Made by a program: the position numbers and the translations under genes. A stretch of 64,000 nucleotides of DNA from Diaphorobacter sp. HDW4A. GTDB lineage: Bacteria; Pseudomonadota; Gammaproteobacteria; Burkholderiales; Burkholderiaceae_C. Position 1 is the first letter of the stretch. Each line of letters starts with the position of its first letter. A model generated the notes under the pieces. That model did no database searches and was not told the DNA's origin. It saw only the letters and a list, made by a program, of their open reading frames with translations. Positions 1-10,372 of this stretch are shown here, piece after piece. The stretch lies in assembly GCF_011305995.1 (NCBI RefSeq), contig NZ_CP049910.1:1736001-1800000 (forward strand), read 5' to 3'.

Positions 1-193
<193 letters not shown>

Positions 194-344
194 TTTTCAC
201 AGCGGATGGCTCTGCGAAGCAGTTGCCATCCATTTTATTTTTAAGTTTTTCGATTCCCACTGGGTTGCAGTCCTACTGCCATAAACACAGCGGGCGCGTT
301 ATATTGAAAACTTCATCTTCCTTTGATTGATTGAAGACTGACTG

Positions 345-1082
345 ATGACTACTTCCCCCAAATCGGAAACCGCCGCAAAAAAAGACGTGACCAAGCTCCA
401 GCGCGCCATCGTGGATGGACTGGAGGACGTCAAGGCGGTTGACATCCAGGTCTTCAACACCGAGGCGCTCTCGCCGCTGTTTGAGCGTGTGATCGTCGCG
501 ACCGGTAATTCCAACCGACAGACCAAGGCGCTGGCCTCCAGCGTGCGCGACGCGGTGAAGGAAGCGGGCTTCAGCAAGCCACGCATCGAAGGCGAAGAAA
601 ACGGCGAATGGATCATCGTGGACTGCGGCCAAGCCGTGGCGCACATCATGCAGCCCGCCATCCGCCAGTACTACCGCCTGGAAGAAATCTGGGGCGAAAC
701 CCCAGTGCGCATGAAGCTTGGCGCTGCCAAGCCACGTCAGGTGACCGCGTCCGAAGACGCCAGCGCCGTAGGCAAGAAGAAGCCTGCACGCAAGACGGCA
801 GCCGCCGCTCCCAAGGAAGTGGCAGCGCGCAAGCCCGGTGTGCCCAAGAAGGCTGCGCCCGTCAAAGCCGCTGTCAAGTCAGCGGCTAAGCCAGTCGCTA
901 AACCAGCAGCCAAGCCTGCCGCCAAATCGGCAGCCGCCAAGAAGCCAGCGGTGAAGGCACCAGTCAAGGTCGTGAAGGTGAACGCACCTACCACGAGCAA
1001 GAAGGCATCGCCCGCAGCCAAGAAGCCAGCCGCCAAGAAGGCCGCACCGGCCCGCAAGGCGCCACCAGCACGCAAGGCCTGA
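345..1082 (+). CDS. rsfS: Ribosomal silencing factor RsfS with a long histone H1-like tail
   Basis: The N-terminal 125 residues form the RsfS/Iojap (DUF143) domain, with the family segments VKAVDIQVFNTE, VIVATGNSNRQ and GEWIIVDCGQAVAHIM. RsfS binds ribosomal protein L14 and blocks subunit joining when nutrients are limiting. Bacterial RsfS is normally about 105-130 residues. Here about 105 extra residues (about 140-245) consist almost only of Lys, Ala, Pro and Arg in AAKKPA-like units. This resembles the histone H1-like tails of some betaproteobacterial DNA- or RNA-binding proteins. The tail continues in frame with no stop, so it is probably translated. The gene precedes rlmH and maf, its usual company. 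Confidence 0.93.
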   Translation: MTTSPKSETAAKKDVTKLQRAIVDGLEDVKAVDIQVFNTEALSPLFERVIVATGNSNRQTKALASSVRDAVKEAGFSKPRIEGEENGEWIIVDCGQAVAHIMQPAIRQYYRLEEIWGETPVRMKLGAAKPRQVTASEDASAVGKKKPARKTAAAAPKEVAARKPGVPKKAAPVKAAVKSAAKPVAKPAAKPAAKSAAAKKPAVKAPVKVVKVNAPTTSKKASPAAKKPAAKKAAPARKAPPARKA

Positions 1083-1107
1083 TTTCTGGCTGAGGCCCGG
1101 GCTCCAC

Positions 1108-1149
1108 AGAGGTCTGGCTGTGCCGTGCGCAGCGGACCTCTTTTGTTTT
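1108..1149 (+). terminator. Possible rho-independent terminator between rsfS and rlmH
   Basis: AGAGGTC (1108-1114) pairs with GACCTCT (1135-1141), with an inner GCTG/CAGC pairing, and the stem is followed by TTTGTTTTT. It lies 25 bases after the rsfS stop and about 20 bases before the rlmH start. It could therefore terminate partially and lower readthrough into rlmH. Confidence 0.5.
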
Positions 1150-1170
1150 TGAAGACAGTAAGCGTTCATC

Positions 1171-1638
1171 ATGAAGCTATTGATCGTCGCCGTAGGCCAG
1201 CGCGTACCCGATTGGGCGCAGACGGCTTATGACGATTACGCCAAGCGTTTTCCGCACGAAATCAAGGTCGAACTCAAGGCGGTGAAGACCGAGCCGCGCG
1301 GCTCCAAGACGCTGGAAAACCTCTACGCCGCCGAGCGCGAACGCATCGAGGCCGCGATTCCGCGCGGCACGCGCATCGTCGCGCTGGACGAGCGCGGCAC
1401 CAATCTGACTACCAAGGCGCTCGCCCAGCGGCTGCAAGACTGGCAACTGAGCGGCGACGATGTCGCGCTGGTCATTGGCGGGCCGGACGGGCTTGACCCC
1501 GCGTTCCGCCAGGCCGCGCACGAGCGCATCCGCCTGTCCGACCTGACGCTGCCGCACGCCATGGTGCGGGTGCTGCTCATCGAGCAGTTGTACCGCGCAT
1601 GGTCGGTCAACGCTGGCCATCCGTATCATCGCGAGTAA
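1171..1638 (+). CDS. rlmH: 23S rRNA (pseudouridine-1915 N3)-methyltransferase RlmH
   Basis: The protein has 155 residues, the standard length for RlmH, a SPOUT-fold methyltransferase. It methylates pseudouridine 1915 in helix 69 of 23S rRNA on assembled ribosomes. The start [15 protein letters not shown], the middle IVALDERG and the C-terminal [12 protein letters not shown] and [21 protein letters not shown] are characteristic, including the SAM-binding trefoil knot region. It lies between rsfS and maf, the common order in this lineage. The ATG at 1171 is well supported because the protein begins at the conserved MKL. Confidence 0.97.
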   Translation: MKLLIVAVGQRVPDWAQTAYDDYAKRFPHEIKVELKAVKTEPRGSKTLENLYAAERERIEAAIPRGTRIVALDERGTNLTTKALAQRLQDWQLSGDDVALVIGGPDGLDPAFRQAAHERIRLSDLTLPHAMVRVLLIEQLYRAWSVNAGHPYHRE

Positions 1639-1667
1639 CCATCCACCCGATCTTTTTCGCCTTGCCC

Positions 1668-2285
1668 ATGCCCGACTTCATCTATCTCGCGTCCCAGAGT
1701 CCCCGCCGTCGCCAGTTGCTCGAACAGTTGGGCGTGCGCCATTCGCTGCTGCTGCCCAACGAGGGCGATGATCAGGAAGAAGATGCCGAGGCCATCGAGG
1801 CGGTGCTGCCCGGGGAACTTCCGCTGGACTACGTGGAGCGCGTGACCGGCTTGAAGCTCGACGCCGCCGTGGCGCGCCTCGAACGTCGTGGACTGGCGCA
1901 GGCACCGATTCTGTGCTCTGACACGACCGTGGCGCTGGGCCGCAAGATCTACGGTAAGCCCGACGATGCGGCCGATGCCAAGCGCATGCTCGGCGAGCTT
2001 TCGGGCAACGAGCACCGCGTGCTGACCGCCGTCGCGCTGCAGGTGGGCAACAAGCGGGTCACGGCGCTTTCCGAATCGCGTGTGAAATTCGCGGTGATGA
2101 CCGAGGCGCAGATCGATGCCTATGTGGCCAGCGGCGAGCCCATGGGCAAGGCCGGTGCCTACGGCATTCAGGGGCCGGTCGCGCAGTATGTGTCGAACCT
2201 GAACGGCAGCTATACCGGCATCATGGGCTTGCCACTCTACGAAACCGCGCAGCTTTTGCGTGCCGCGGGCGTGATCACCATCTGA
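1668..2285 (+). CDS. maf: Maf family nucleoside triphosphate pyrophosphatase (dTTP/UTP type)
   Basis: The protein has 205 residues from ATG 1668. An upstream in-frame start at 1599 lies inside rlmH and is rejected because the family begins with (M)xxIYLASxSPRR. The nucleotide-binding motif IYLASQSPRRRQLLEQLG is at residues 5-22, and CSDTTVALG and GKAGAYGIQG are also present. Maf proteins hydrolyse dTTP/UTP and modified nucleotides to monophosphates and have been tied to septum inhibition. It is convergent with dnr, only 18 bases away. In many relatives rng follows maf, but here the denitrification block lies between them. Confidence 0.94.
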   Translation: MPDFIYLASQSPRRRQLLEQLGVRHSLLLPNEGDDQEEDAEAIEAVLPGELPLDYVERVTGLKLDAAVARLERRGLAQAPILCSDTTVALGRKIYGKPDDAADAKRMLGELSGNEHRVLTAVALQVGNKRVTALSESRVKFAVMTEAQIDAYVASGEPMGKAGAYGIQGPVAQYVSNLNGSYTGIMGLPLYETAQLLRAAGVITI

Positions 2286-2303
2286 TCTTTTCCGCCCGCG
2301 CAG

Positions 2304-3056
2304 TCACTGCAGCGTGTGACTGGCGAGGCGCGCGGCGTCTGGAATGTGGATGTCGCGCTTGTCCATGCGGATCAGCCCTTCGGCCTCCAGGTCGTGCAGC
2401 ACGCGTGAAAAATATTCGGGCGTGATCGACAGGCGTGAGGCGATCGTGGCCTTGCTCACCGGCAGAGAAATATCCAGCGTGCGGGCCTTGAGCGCCATGG
2501 GCCGTGCACCGCAGCCTGCGCTGGAGAGCGCCAGCGCGGCCGCGTCTTCCACATCCTCGGGCAGGGAATTGAGCAAATAGCCGATGACGCGTTGCATGCC
2601 GCTGTGCAGCGAATAGGCCTGCACGTCGTGCACCAGCCCGTGCAGTCGGCGCGAGATGCCCGCGAGCATGCGCATCGCAAAGCGTGGATCGCTTTCGATT
2701 TCGCGCACCACGGCCGCCTTGCCGACGCTCAGCAGCAGCGAATCGGCCAGCGCCTGCGCGTTCACGATGTAAGGCTTGTCGGTGAACATCAGCGCCTCGG
2801 CGAAGGTGATGCCGGGACCCGCGAGTTCGATGATTTTTTCCTGACCTGCAGGCGAGAGCGCGAACAGCTTGACCTGACCACTCACCGTGACGTGGAACTC
2901 CTCGCACGGCGTGCCCACGCGAAAGACGGTGTCGCCGCGCGAGAAGCGGCGCAGACGGCAGCCGGTGGCCAGGCGCTGCAGTTCGGCGCTGGTCATCTCC
3001 TGAAACAGAGGGAGGGCGGCCAGATATCGTGGGATATCGAAGTTCTGAATGTCCAT
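2304..3056 (-). CDS. dnr: Crp/Fnr-family regulator, probable NO-responsive Dnr
   Basis: The protein has 250 residues, with an N-terminal cyclic-nucleotide-binding-like domain (about 15-125) and a C-terminal winged helix (about 165-235, VSKATIASRLSITPEYFSRVL). It lacks the N-terminal cysteine cluster of oxygen-sensing Fnr. With its place at the end of the nor genes, this fits the Dnr/Nnr group, which sense NO through heme and activate nir and nor promoters. It is the last gene of the minus-strand nir-nor series, 94 bases after norD. Its upstream gap holds a small dyad TCAC-ttc-GTGA (3106-3116). Subgroup assignment is inferred from context. Confidence 0.8.
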   Translation of the reverse strand: MDIQNFDIPRYLAALPLFQEMTSAELQRLATGCRLRRFSRGDTVFRVGTPCEEFHVTVSGQVKLFALSPAGQEKIIELAGPGITFAEALMFTDKPYIVNAQALADSLLLSVGKAAVVREIESDPRFAMRMLAGISRRLHGLVHDVQAYSLHSGMQRVIGYLLNSLPEDVEDAAALALSSAGCGARPMALKARTLDISLPVSKATIASRLSITPEYFSRVLHDLEAEGLIRMDKRDIHIPDAARLASHTLQ

Positions 3057-3150
3057 GACGGCGTCTTTTGAAGTGGTTGCTCCGATTAGAGTTTTTTTCG
3101 ACTGGTCACTTCGTGATCTGAAACAAATTGTTGTCAGGAATTGACTCGCA

Positions 3151-4995
3151 TCACGTTCTGGTGAGTTCGGCGTAGAGCCGTGCCAGCCGGTGGTTGAGCT
3201 CCTGCGGCCGGTGGATCAGCGTGTAGCCCTGCGAGCCGAAGAGATGCGGCAGGTAATCGTGCGCCTTCTGATCGATGGTCACGCAGAACGGCGTGAGCCC
3301 TGCGCTGCGCGCCTCCTGAATCGCGTGGCGGGTGTCCTCGAGGCCGTAGCGGCCTTCATAGATGTCGAGATCGTTGGGCTTGCCGTCGGTGAGGATCAGC
3401 AGCAGGCGCTGGTGCTCGGCGCGCTCGCCAAGGCGTTTGGTCGCATAGCGGATCGCCGCGCCCATGCGCGTGTAGAAGCCCGGCCGGATGGCCTGCACCC
3501 GTGCGCTGGCGACGGCGCTCCAAGGCTCGTCGAAGCCCTTGAGGTGCTGAATGCGCACGTGCTGCCTGCGCACGGACGAAAAGCCCAGCATCTCGAACGC
3601 GTCTCCGGTCGCGGACAGCGCCTCGCCGAACACCTGCAGCGAGTCGCGGATCAGGTCGATCACGCGCGCGTCCTGCGTGGCATAGGCATCGGTGGATTGC
3701 GACAGATCGGCCAGCAGCAGGCTCGCAAGGCTGTGTTGGGTGCGGCGGCGTTGAATGAAGATCGGTGGGTTGGCGTTGAGCCGTGCGTGTGCCGGAGCGC
3801 AGAGGGCTTCCACTTGATGGCGCACCCAGCCGTCGAGATCCAGCTCGTCGCCGTCCGTGCAGCCACGCACGCGGTCGGGGGCCTGTCGCGCCATATCCAG
3901 ATGCCGGCGCATGCGCCGCGAGATCTTGCTCAGCCGCGCGTCAGGCTCGGCGGGCTCCGTCTCCTTGCTCATCACGAGTTGCACCGCGCAGTGATCGGGC
4001 AGCAGCCGCTCCTTGCGCCAGTCCCATTCGGGAAACGGCATGCCTTCGCCGAGCGGCAGATCGTCCTCGGAGGCGCTCGGCAGGTCGAGGTCGAACTTCA
4101 CGCGCGACGCGATGGAGCTGCCGTCGTTGGCGATGGCGAGTTCTTCCATGTCGTTCGCGGCCTGGAGCTGGCGGCCATCGTCGTCGTCATCGTCGGCGCG
4201 GTTGACCTTGGTGAACTCGGCCCACGACAGAATCGATTCCGCGCGAAAGAACATCACCAGCGGCGCGCCGTTGCGCTCGTCCTCCACGCGCTTGGCGGCG
4301 CGGCGGCAGGCGTCCTGCAGGGCTTGTCTGGATGAGGGCTTGTTGGGCTGTTCGGGCGTCGCGGTGGGCGAGGGATGGGCAGCGCAGCCCGTGGGCAGCA
4401 CATACCAGAGCCAGACCGGCGCTACGTTTTCGGCGGTGAGCTGCAGGCCATCGGCGCAGACCACCTGTTCGCGCAACGCGCGTTGCAGCGCTCGCTCGGC
4501 ACGGGCCTCTGCGGGGCGCAAGGAGGAAACGCGCGGGCGTTCGTCGAGCTGCGCCTGCAGCAGCCTGCGGTGAATGGAGTGCAGGCCGGGAAAGCGTCTG
4601 AGCGCGCGGGCGCTGGCCAGCACGTTGCAGCTCAGCCATTCGCCGCCGGGGCGGATGCAGGAGCCGAGCGCAGCGAGCCAGAGGTAGAGGCCGCGATTGA
4701 GCTCAGGGTCTTCAAACAGGCTGATCTGCTGAGGCAACGCCAGCGTGTCCTGCTGCCAGGTGCCCAGCGCCGCGCTGCTGGTACTGCCTGCCACGCGCTG
4801 CAGCAGACTGCGCGGGCCGCCGGTGCGGGTGCGTCCGGCCTCAGCGATGCGCGTGCCCGCGTCGCCACCGCCCGCCCGAAACATCAGGCCGATGGTGCGT
4901 TGCATGTCGCGCAGTTGCACGGCGGCGTGCGGCGCGCGCTGCTCGGCCACGCTCGTGATGAAGCGGTGCCATTGACGCCCGACCCATTCTTCCAT
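3151..4995 (-). CDS. norD: Nitric oxide reductase activation protein NorD (VWA domain)
   Basis: The protein has 614 residues. The C-terminal third is a von Willebrand factor A domain with a MIDAS site: DLSQS at 430-434, a Thr near 509, and TDGKP near 538. NorD works with the AAA+ protein NorQ to insert non-heme iron into, or otherwise activate, cytochrome c-dependent NO reductase. The middle region is acidic, with a run of six Asp. The start is 6 bases after norQ, which implies translational coupling. Family assignment is firm from the norB-norQ-norD order plus the VWA domain. Confidence 0.93.
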   Translation of the reverse strand: MEEWVGRQWHRFITSVAEQRAPHAAVQLRDMQRTIGLMFRAGGGDAGTRIAEAGRTRTGGPRSLLQRVAGSTSSAALGTWQQDTLALPQQISLFEDPELNRGLYLWLAALGSCIRPGGEWLSCNVLASARALRRFPGLHSIHRRLLQAQLDERPRVSSLRPAEARAERALQRALREQVVCADGLQLTAENVAPVWLWYVLPTGCAAHPSPTATPEQPNKPSSRQALQDACRRAAKRVEDERNGAPLVMFFRAESILSWAEFTKVNRADDDDDDGRQLQAANDMEELAIANDGSSIASRVKFDLDLPSASEDDLPLGEGMPFPEWDWRKERLLPDHCAVQLVMSKETEPAEPDARLSKISRRMRRHLDMARQAPDRVRGCTDGDELDLDGWVRHQVEALCAPAHARLNANPPIFIQRRRTQHSLASLLLADLSQSTDAYATQDARVIDLIRDSLQVFGEALSATGDAFEMLGFSSVRRQHVRIQHLKGFDEPWSAVASARVQAIRPGFYTRMGAAIRYATKRLGERAEHQRLLLILTDGKPNDLDIYEGRYGLEDTRHAIQEARSAGLTPFCVTIDQKAHDYLPHLFGSQGYTLIHRPQELNHRLARLYAELTRT

Positions 4996-5001
4996 GTTGC
5001 T

Positions 5002-5868
5002 TCACTCCGTCATGATGGCGTTCACGAGTTCGGACAATGCGGCCGTGGTTTCAACGTCATCGGTCAGCGCGTCGACAATCGCCGCGCGGCAGGCCTTGGC
5101 GAGTGGCAGGCCGCTCGCTGCAAGGCGGGCGGCCATCACCAGTAGGCGGGTACTGACGGTTTCTTCCAGATCCTGTTCGGTCAGGCGGCGCAGCGCCTGC
5201 GCGAGGGCGACGAGCTGATCGGTCACGTGGGGCGCAATGCCGGATTCGCGCAGCAGAATCTCGCGCTCGACATGCGCGGGCGGGTAGTCGAACTGCAGCG
5301 CCACAAAGCGTTGGCGGGTGCTGGGTTTCAGACCCTTGAGCACGTTCTGGTAGCCGGGGTTGTAGCTCACCACCAGCATGAAGCCATCAGCGGCGTGCAG
5401 CTCCTCGCCGGTGCGCTCGATGGGCAGTACGCGACGGTCGTCGGCCAGCGGGTGGAGCACGACGGTCGTGTCCTTGCGGGCCTCGACCACCTCGTCGAGA
5501 TAGCAGATCGCGCCATTGCGCACGGCGCGGGTAAGGGGGCCGTCGGCCCAGCGCGTGCCGCCATCGCCAATGAGATGGCGACCCACGAGGTCGGCGGCGG
5601 ACAGGTCGTCGTGGCAGCTCACGGTGATGAGTTCGCGCCCGAGGCGCGCGGCCATGTGTTCAACGAAACGGGTCTTGCCGCAGCCTGTCGGTCCCTTGAT
5701 GAGCACCGGCAGGCGTTGGCGGAAGGCGTGCTCGAAGAGCACGCATTCGTCGTTTGCCGGTGCGTAGAACGGCACGGCGGGCTCGATCAGAGAGGTTTGA
5801 GCCACACCATGAGCCATGCCACGAGGTGGCAGCTCCGTCGGCATGTGCTGGGTTTCGCTGTGGTCCAT
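5002..5868 (-). CDS. norQ: AAA+ ATPase NorQ for NO reductase activation
   Basis: The protein has 288 residues and is a MoxR/CbbQ/NirQ-type AAA+ ATPase. Walker A GPTGCGKT is at 59-66 and Walker B ICYLDE at 121-126, followed by a sensor segment VVSYNPGYQN. NorQ forms a ring that, with NorD, assembles active NorCB at the cytoplasmic face. It lies between norB (31 bases upstream) and norD (6 bases downstream). NirQ and NorQ cannot be separated by sequence here; the name follows from the neighbourhood. Confidence 0.94.
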   Translation of the reverse strand: MDHSETQHMPTELPPRGMAHGVAQTSLIEPAVPFYAPANDECVLFEHAFRQRLPVLIKGPTGCGKTRFVEHMAARLGRELITVSCHDDLSAADLVGRHLIGDGGTRWADGPLTRAVRNGAICYLDEVVEARKDTTVVLHPLADDRRVLPIERTGEELHAADGFMLVVSYNPGYQNVLKGLKPSTRQRFVALQFDYPPAHVEREILLRESGIAPHVTDQLVALAQALRRLTEQDLEETVSTRLLVMAARLAASGLPLAKACRAAIVDALTDDVETTAALSELVNAIMTE

Positions 5869-5899
5869 GAGTGGCTTCTCTCTTGATCTGCTTGGGGGC

Positions 5900-7790
<1,891 letters not shown>

Positions 7791-7792
7791 AA

Positions 7793-7820
7793 GAAGCCCT
7801 CCATCGATCCTAAGGGCTTC
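7793..7820 (-). promoter_or_regulatory. Inverted repeat overlapping the norC ribosome-binding site
   Basis: On the minus strand GAAGCCCT (7820-7813) can pair with AGGGCTTC (7800-7793). The second arm overlaps the GGAGGG that serves as the norC Shine-Dalgarno. The stem is 8 base pairs with a 12-base loop, directly between norF and norC. It could hide the ribosome-binding site. No experimental basis is claimed. Confidence 0.4.
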
Positions 7821-7858
7821 ATCCTCCTTTTTTGCTCGGGATTTGTAATTGAACCCGT

Positions 7859-8140
7859 TCAAGAAAAGAAACGAGTGCCCAGGATGACCAGCAGAATGAC
7901 GGACAGCCACCCCAGCAGCAGCCTGCGCCAGAGCCTTGGGGCATGCGAAAGCTCCATGAAATCGAGCGCAATCACCACGCCCTTGATGGCCGAAAGCGCG
8001 AGCACGATGCCGGTGGCGAGCAGCCCGAGGTGGTGCGCGTCGGGGTCTTCCGCGAGCCACCAGGAGGCGAGGGTGGCGACGATGAGCAGCGCCCAGGCAA
8101 GGTGGATGCGGCGCGTTTCATTGCTGTGTATGTTTGTCAT
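7859..8140 (-). CDS. norF: NorF-like small membrane protein (cytochrome c oxidase subunit IV family)
   Basis: The protein has 93 residues from ATG 8140; an upstream non-ATG extension is rejected. Three hydrophobic segments (about 13-29, 35-55 and 73-90) and the motif LDFMELSHAP near the middle match the small subunit-IV-like NorF proteins that accompany norE. NorF is needed for full NO reductase activity in some denitrifiers, by an unclear mechanism. It starts 7 bases after norE and precedes norC by 68 bases. The name rests on size, topology and the norE-norF-norC-norB order. Confidence 0.78.
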   Translation of the reverse strand: MTNIHSNETRRIHLAWALLIVATLASWWLAEDPDAHHLGLLATGIVLALSAIKGVVIALDFMELSHAPRLWRRLLLGWLSVILLVILGTRFFS

Positions 8141-8147
8141 GAGCGCT

Positions 8148-8753
8148 TCACCGCAAGAGATAGACCAGCGGAAACAACACGATCCACAGCAGATCGACCA
8201 TGTGCCAGAACACGCAGCCCGATTCGAGCGCATTGCAGTCCTCTGCGCTGTAGCGGCCCTGAGTGACGGGGCGCAGCAGCAGTGCGAAGATCACGCAGCC
8301 GGCCATCACATGCATGAAGTGAAAGCCGGTGAGCATGAACCAGAGCATGTAGAAGTCGTTGCTCGCAAAATCGACGCCCGCGTGCCATTTGTCCAGATAT
8401 TCGTGGGACTTGAGCACCAGAAACCCCCCGCCAAGTAGCAGGGCCGCGAGCAGCCAGCGGGTGGCCGTGCGGTGATGGCCCGCGCGCACGCAGGCCAGCG
8501 TGTGGGCGGCGCAGGCACTCGCGCTGATCAACAGCAGCGTGTTGATCGCGCCCACGGATTGGTCGAGGCTGGCCTGCCCGGCGGCGAAGACCTCGGGCTG
8601 CAGCAGCCGGGTGAACGTGAACGCCAGAAACAGCAGCCCGAAGGTCGCGAGCTCCAGCCCGACGAAGAACCAGACCACCAGATCGCCGGGAAGGCGCGTG
8701 GGTGGATCGTCTTTGCTGGCGGGACTTGAAAGTTCGGATAACGGAATGCTCAA
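8148..8753 (-). CDS. norE: NorE-like cytochrome c oxidase subunit III family protein
   Basis: The protein has 201 residues with five predicted membrane segments, ending in WHMVDLLWIVLFPLVYLL, the typical C-terminus of heme-copper oxidase subunit III. Near the middle, FYMLWFMLTGFHFMHVMAG is also typical. NorE is an accessory to cytochrome c NO reductase and may support assembly or activity. Its start overlaps the nirN stop by four bases (ATGA type), coupling the nor genes to the nir genes. Confidence 0.9.
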   Translation of the reverse strand: MSIPLSELSSPASKDDPPTRLPGDLVVWFFVGLELATFGLLFLAFTFTRLLQPEVFAAGQASLDQSVGAINTLLLISASACAAHTLACVRAGHHRTATRWLLAALLLGGGFLVLKSHEYLDKWHAGVDFASNDFYMLWFMLTGFHFMHVMAGCVIFALLLRPVTQGRYSAEDCNALESGCVFWHMVDLLWIVLFPLVYLLR

Positions 8754-10372
8754 TGCGACGTTCCTTCACTGCGCGTGATTTTGTTCCACACGTTGTATTT
8801 GCCCACGGGCTTGCTCATCGGCAGGCGTTTGATTTCCTTGAACGTGCTCGCGTCGTAGACGATGAGCGCGCCGTCCATCTCCCAGAGGCTGGCGAGCGCA
8901 TATCGGCCGTCGCGGGTGAACTCGATGTGGGCCAGCGTCTTGCCGGGCTCTTTCACCTGCGCGGCCACTTCGAGCGTGCGCTTGTCGATGATGGTGAGCG
9001 TGTCCCTGGCGGTGCGGCTCATCATCGAATCGGTCCAGGCGTAGGGCGTGTTCTCGTGGCTGCGCATGAAGAAGCCGGGGCCTGGCATGGTGAGCGTGCG
9101 CACCGGTTTCCAGGTCTGCATGTCGATCACGTCGATGGCACCGGTGCCGAGGTTGGGGCTGGCCAGTACCGTTGTGCTATTCCATGCGAAGGTGATGCCC
9201 GAGCCCAGATGCGGCATGCCGCTGATAGGCAGGTCAGCGGTCTTGCGGCGCAGGTCGAGGTCGACGACCTGCGCGCTCGGCGTCGCGTCCTCGGCGCTGC
9301 GTGCGCGCGTCGCGCCGAGCACATGGCGGTAGGTCTGGTCGAAGAAGAAATCATCCAGCGGCTCGGAGAGCGCGGTGCGCTGAACGGTGAGATGCTCCAT
9401 CGCGCGTGCCATGGTGCGGGTCTGGACGTCCTGCGGGTTGGCTCCGGTGGCGACGGGGCGGGCCGCGCCGTAGGGAATCTCCCAGATCTCGGCGATGTCC
9501 TTGAGCGCGACGACGAAGCTCTGGCGCGGCGCAGCGTCGTAGACCGCCGACACGCGCGAGCTACGCTGACCGTCCTCTGAGTTCGCGTCGTAGGTGCGCA
9601 CGAGGTTCAGGTCCGCATCGAACAGCGCGAGCGTGTGCGGCAGGTAGTTGGCGGCCAATACATGGCGGCCATCGCTGCTCACCGCGACGTTGCGCATGTT
9701 GAGGCCCGCGCGCACCTCGGCCACGACGCGCAGCCGCCAGAGGTCGTACTTGGTGATCCAGCCATCGCGTGAGCCAAAGAACACGTAACGGCCATCGGGC
9801 GTGAACTTGGGGCCGCCGTGCAGTGCGTAGCGCGAAGAAAAGCGCGTGATCACCTCGAACTTGTCGCCGTCGAGCAGCGAGACATGGTGGTCGCCACCTT
9901 CCACGACGACGAAAAGGTTCATCGGGTCGGCGCTCCATATGGGCGCGGCGGGCTCGTTTTTCTCGGCAGGGAAGAAGCTGCGCGAGGCGCTGATGTCCGC
10001 CTCGCTCCAGCGCGGTGGGCTGGCGGCGGGCGTGCGTATCCATGCAGCCAGCTCCTTGATTTCCTGCTGCGAGAGCTGATCGGCAAAGCCCTGCATCTGC
10101 GTGGCCGCGCGGCCGTGGGTGATGACGCGCAGCACCTCGTCGGCGCGGGTGCGCTCCAGGCTCTCCGGCAGCAGGGCGGGGCCCATGGCTCCGGTGCGCT
10201 CGGCACCATGGCAGACGGCGCAGTGCTGCTGATAGAGGGCGTTGATGTGCGGGTCCGTGTTTGTCTTTGAAGGGGTCTGCGCATTGGCTGGAGCACTGAG
10301 CCAGCCCACCGCGAGCAATGCGGCGGCGAGCGCCAGCGTGGTGAGTAGCGAGGGCTTGTCGGGGTCAGGCAT
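8750..10372 (-). CDS. nirN: Cytochrome NirN, dihydro-heme d1 dehydrogenase
   Basis: The protein has 540 residues from ATG 10372; an upstream TTG start four codons earlier is rejected. A signal peptide (about 8-31) is followed by a cytochrome c domain with CAVCH at 51-55, then an eight-bladed beta-propeller like that of NirS. NirN is a periplasmic NirS paralogue that introduces the last double bond of heme d1 and hands it to NirS. It differs from the NirS in this window in sequence and in its cytochrome domain. It overlaps nirJ by 8 bases and norE by 4. Confidence 0.92.
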   Translation of the reverse strand: MPDPDKPSLLTTLALAAALLAVGWLSAPANAQTPSKTNTDPHINALYQQHCAVCHGAERTGAMGPALLPESLERTRADEVLRVITHGRAATQMQGFADQLSQQEIKELAAWIRTPAASPPRWSEADISASRSFFPAEKNEPAAPIWSADPMNLFVVVEGGDHHVSLLDGDKFEVITRFSSRYALHGGPKFTPDGRYVFFGSRDGWITKYDLWRLRVVAEVRAGLNMRNVAVSSDGRHVLAANYLPHTLALFDADLNLVRTYDANSEDGQRSSRVSAVYDAAPRQSFVVALKDIAEIWEIPYGAARPVATGANPQDVQTRTMARAMEHLTVQRTALSEPLDDFFFDQTYRHVLGATRARSAEDATPSAQVVDLDLRRKTADLPISGMPHLGSGITFAWNSTTVLASPNLGTGAIDVIDMQTWKPVRTLTMPGPGFFMRSHENTPYAWTDSMMSRTARDTLTIIDKRTLEVAAQVKEPGKTLAHIEFTRDGRYALASLWEMDGALIVYDASTFKEIKRLPMSKPVGKYNVWNKITRSEGTSH

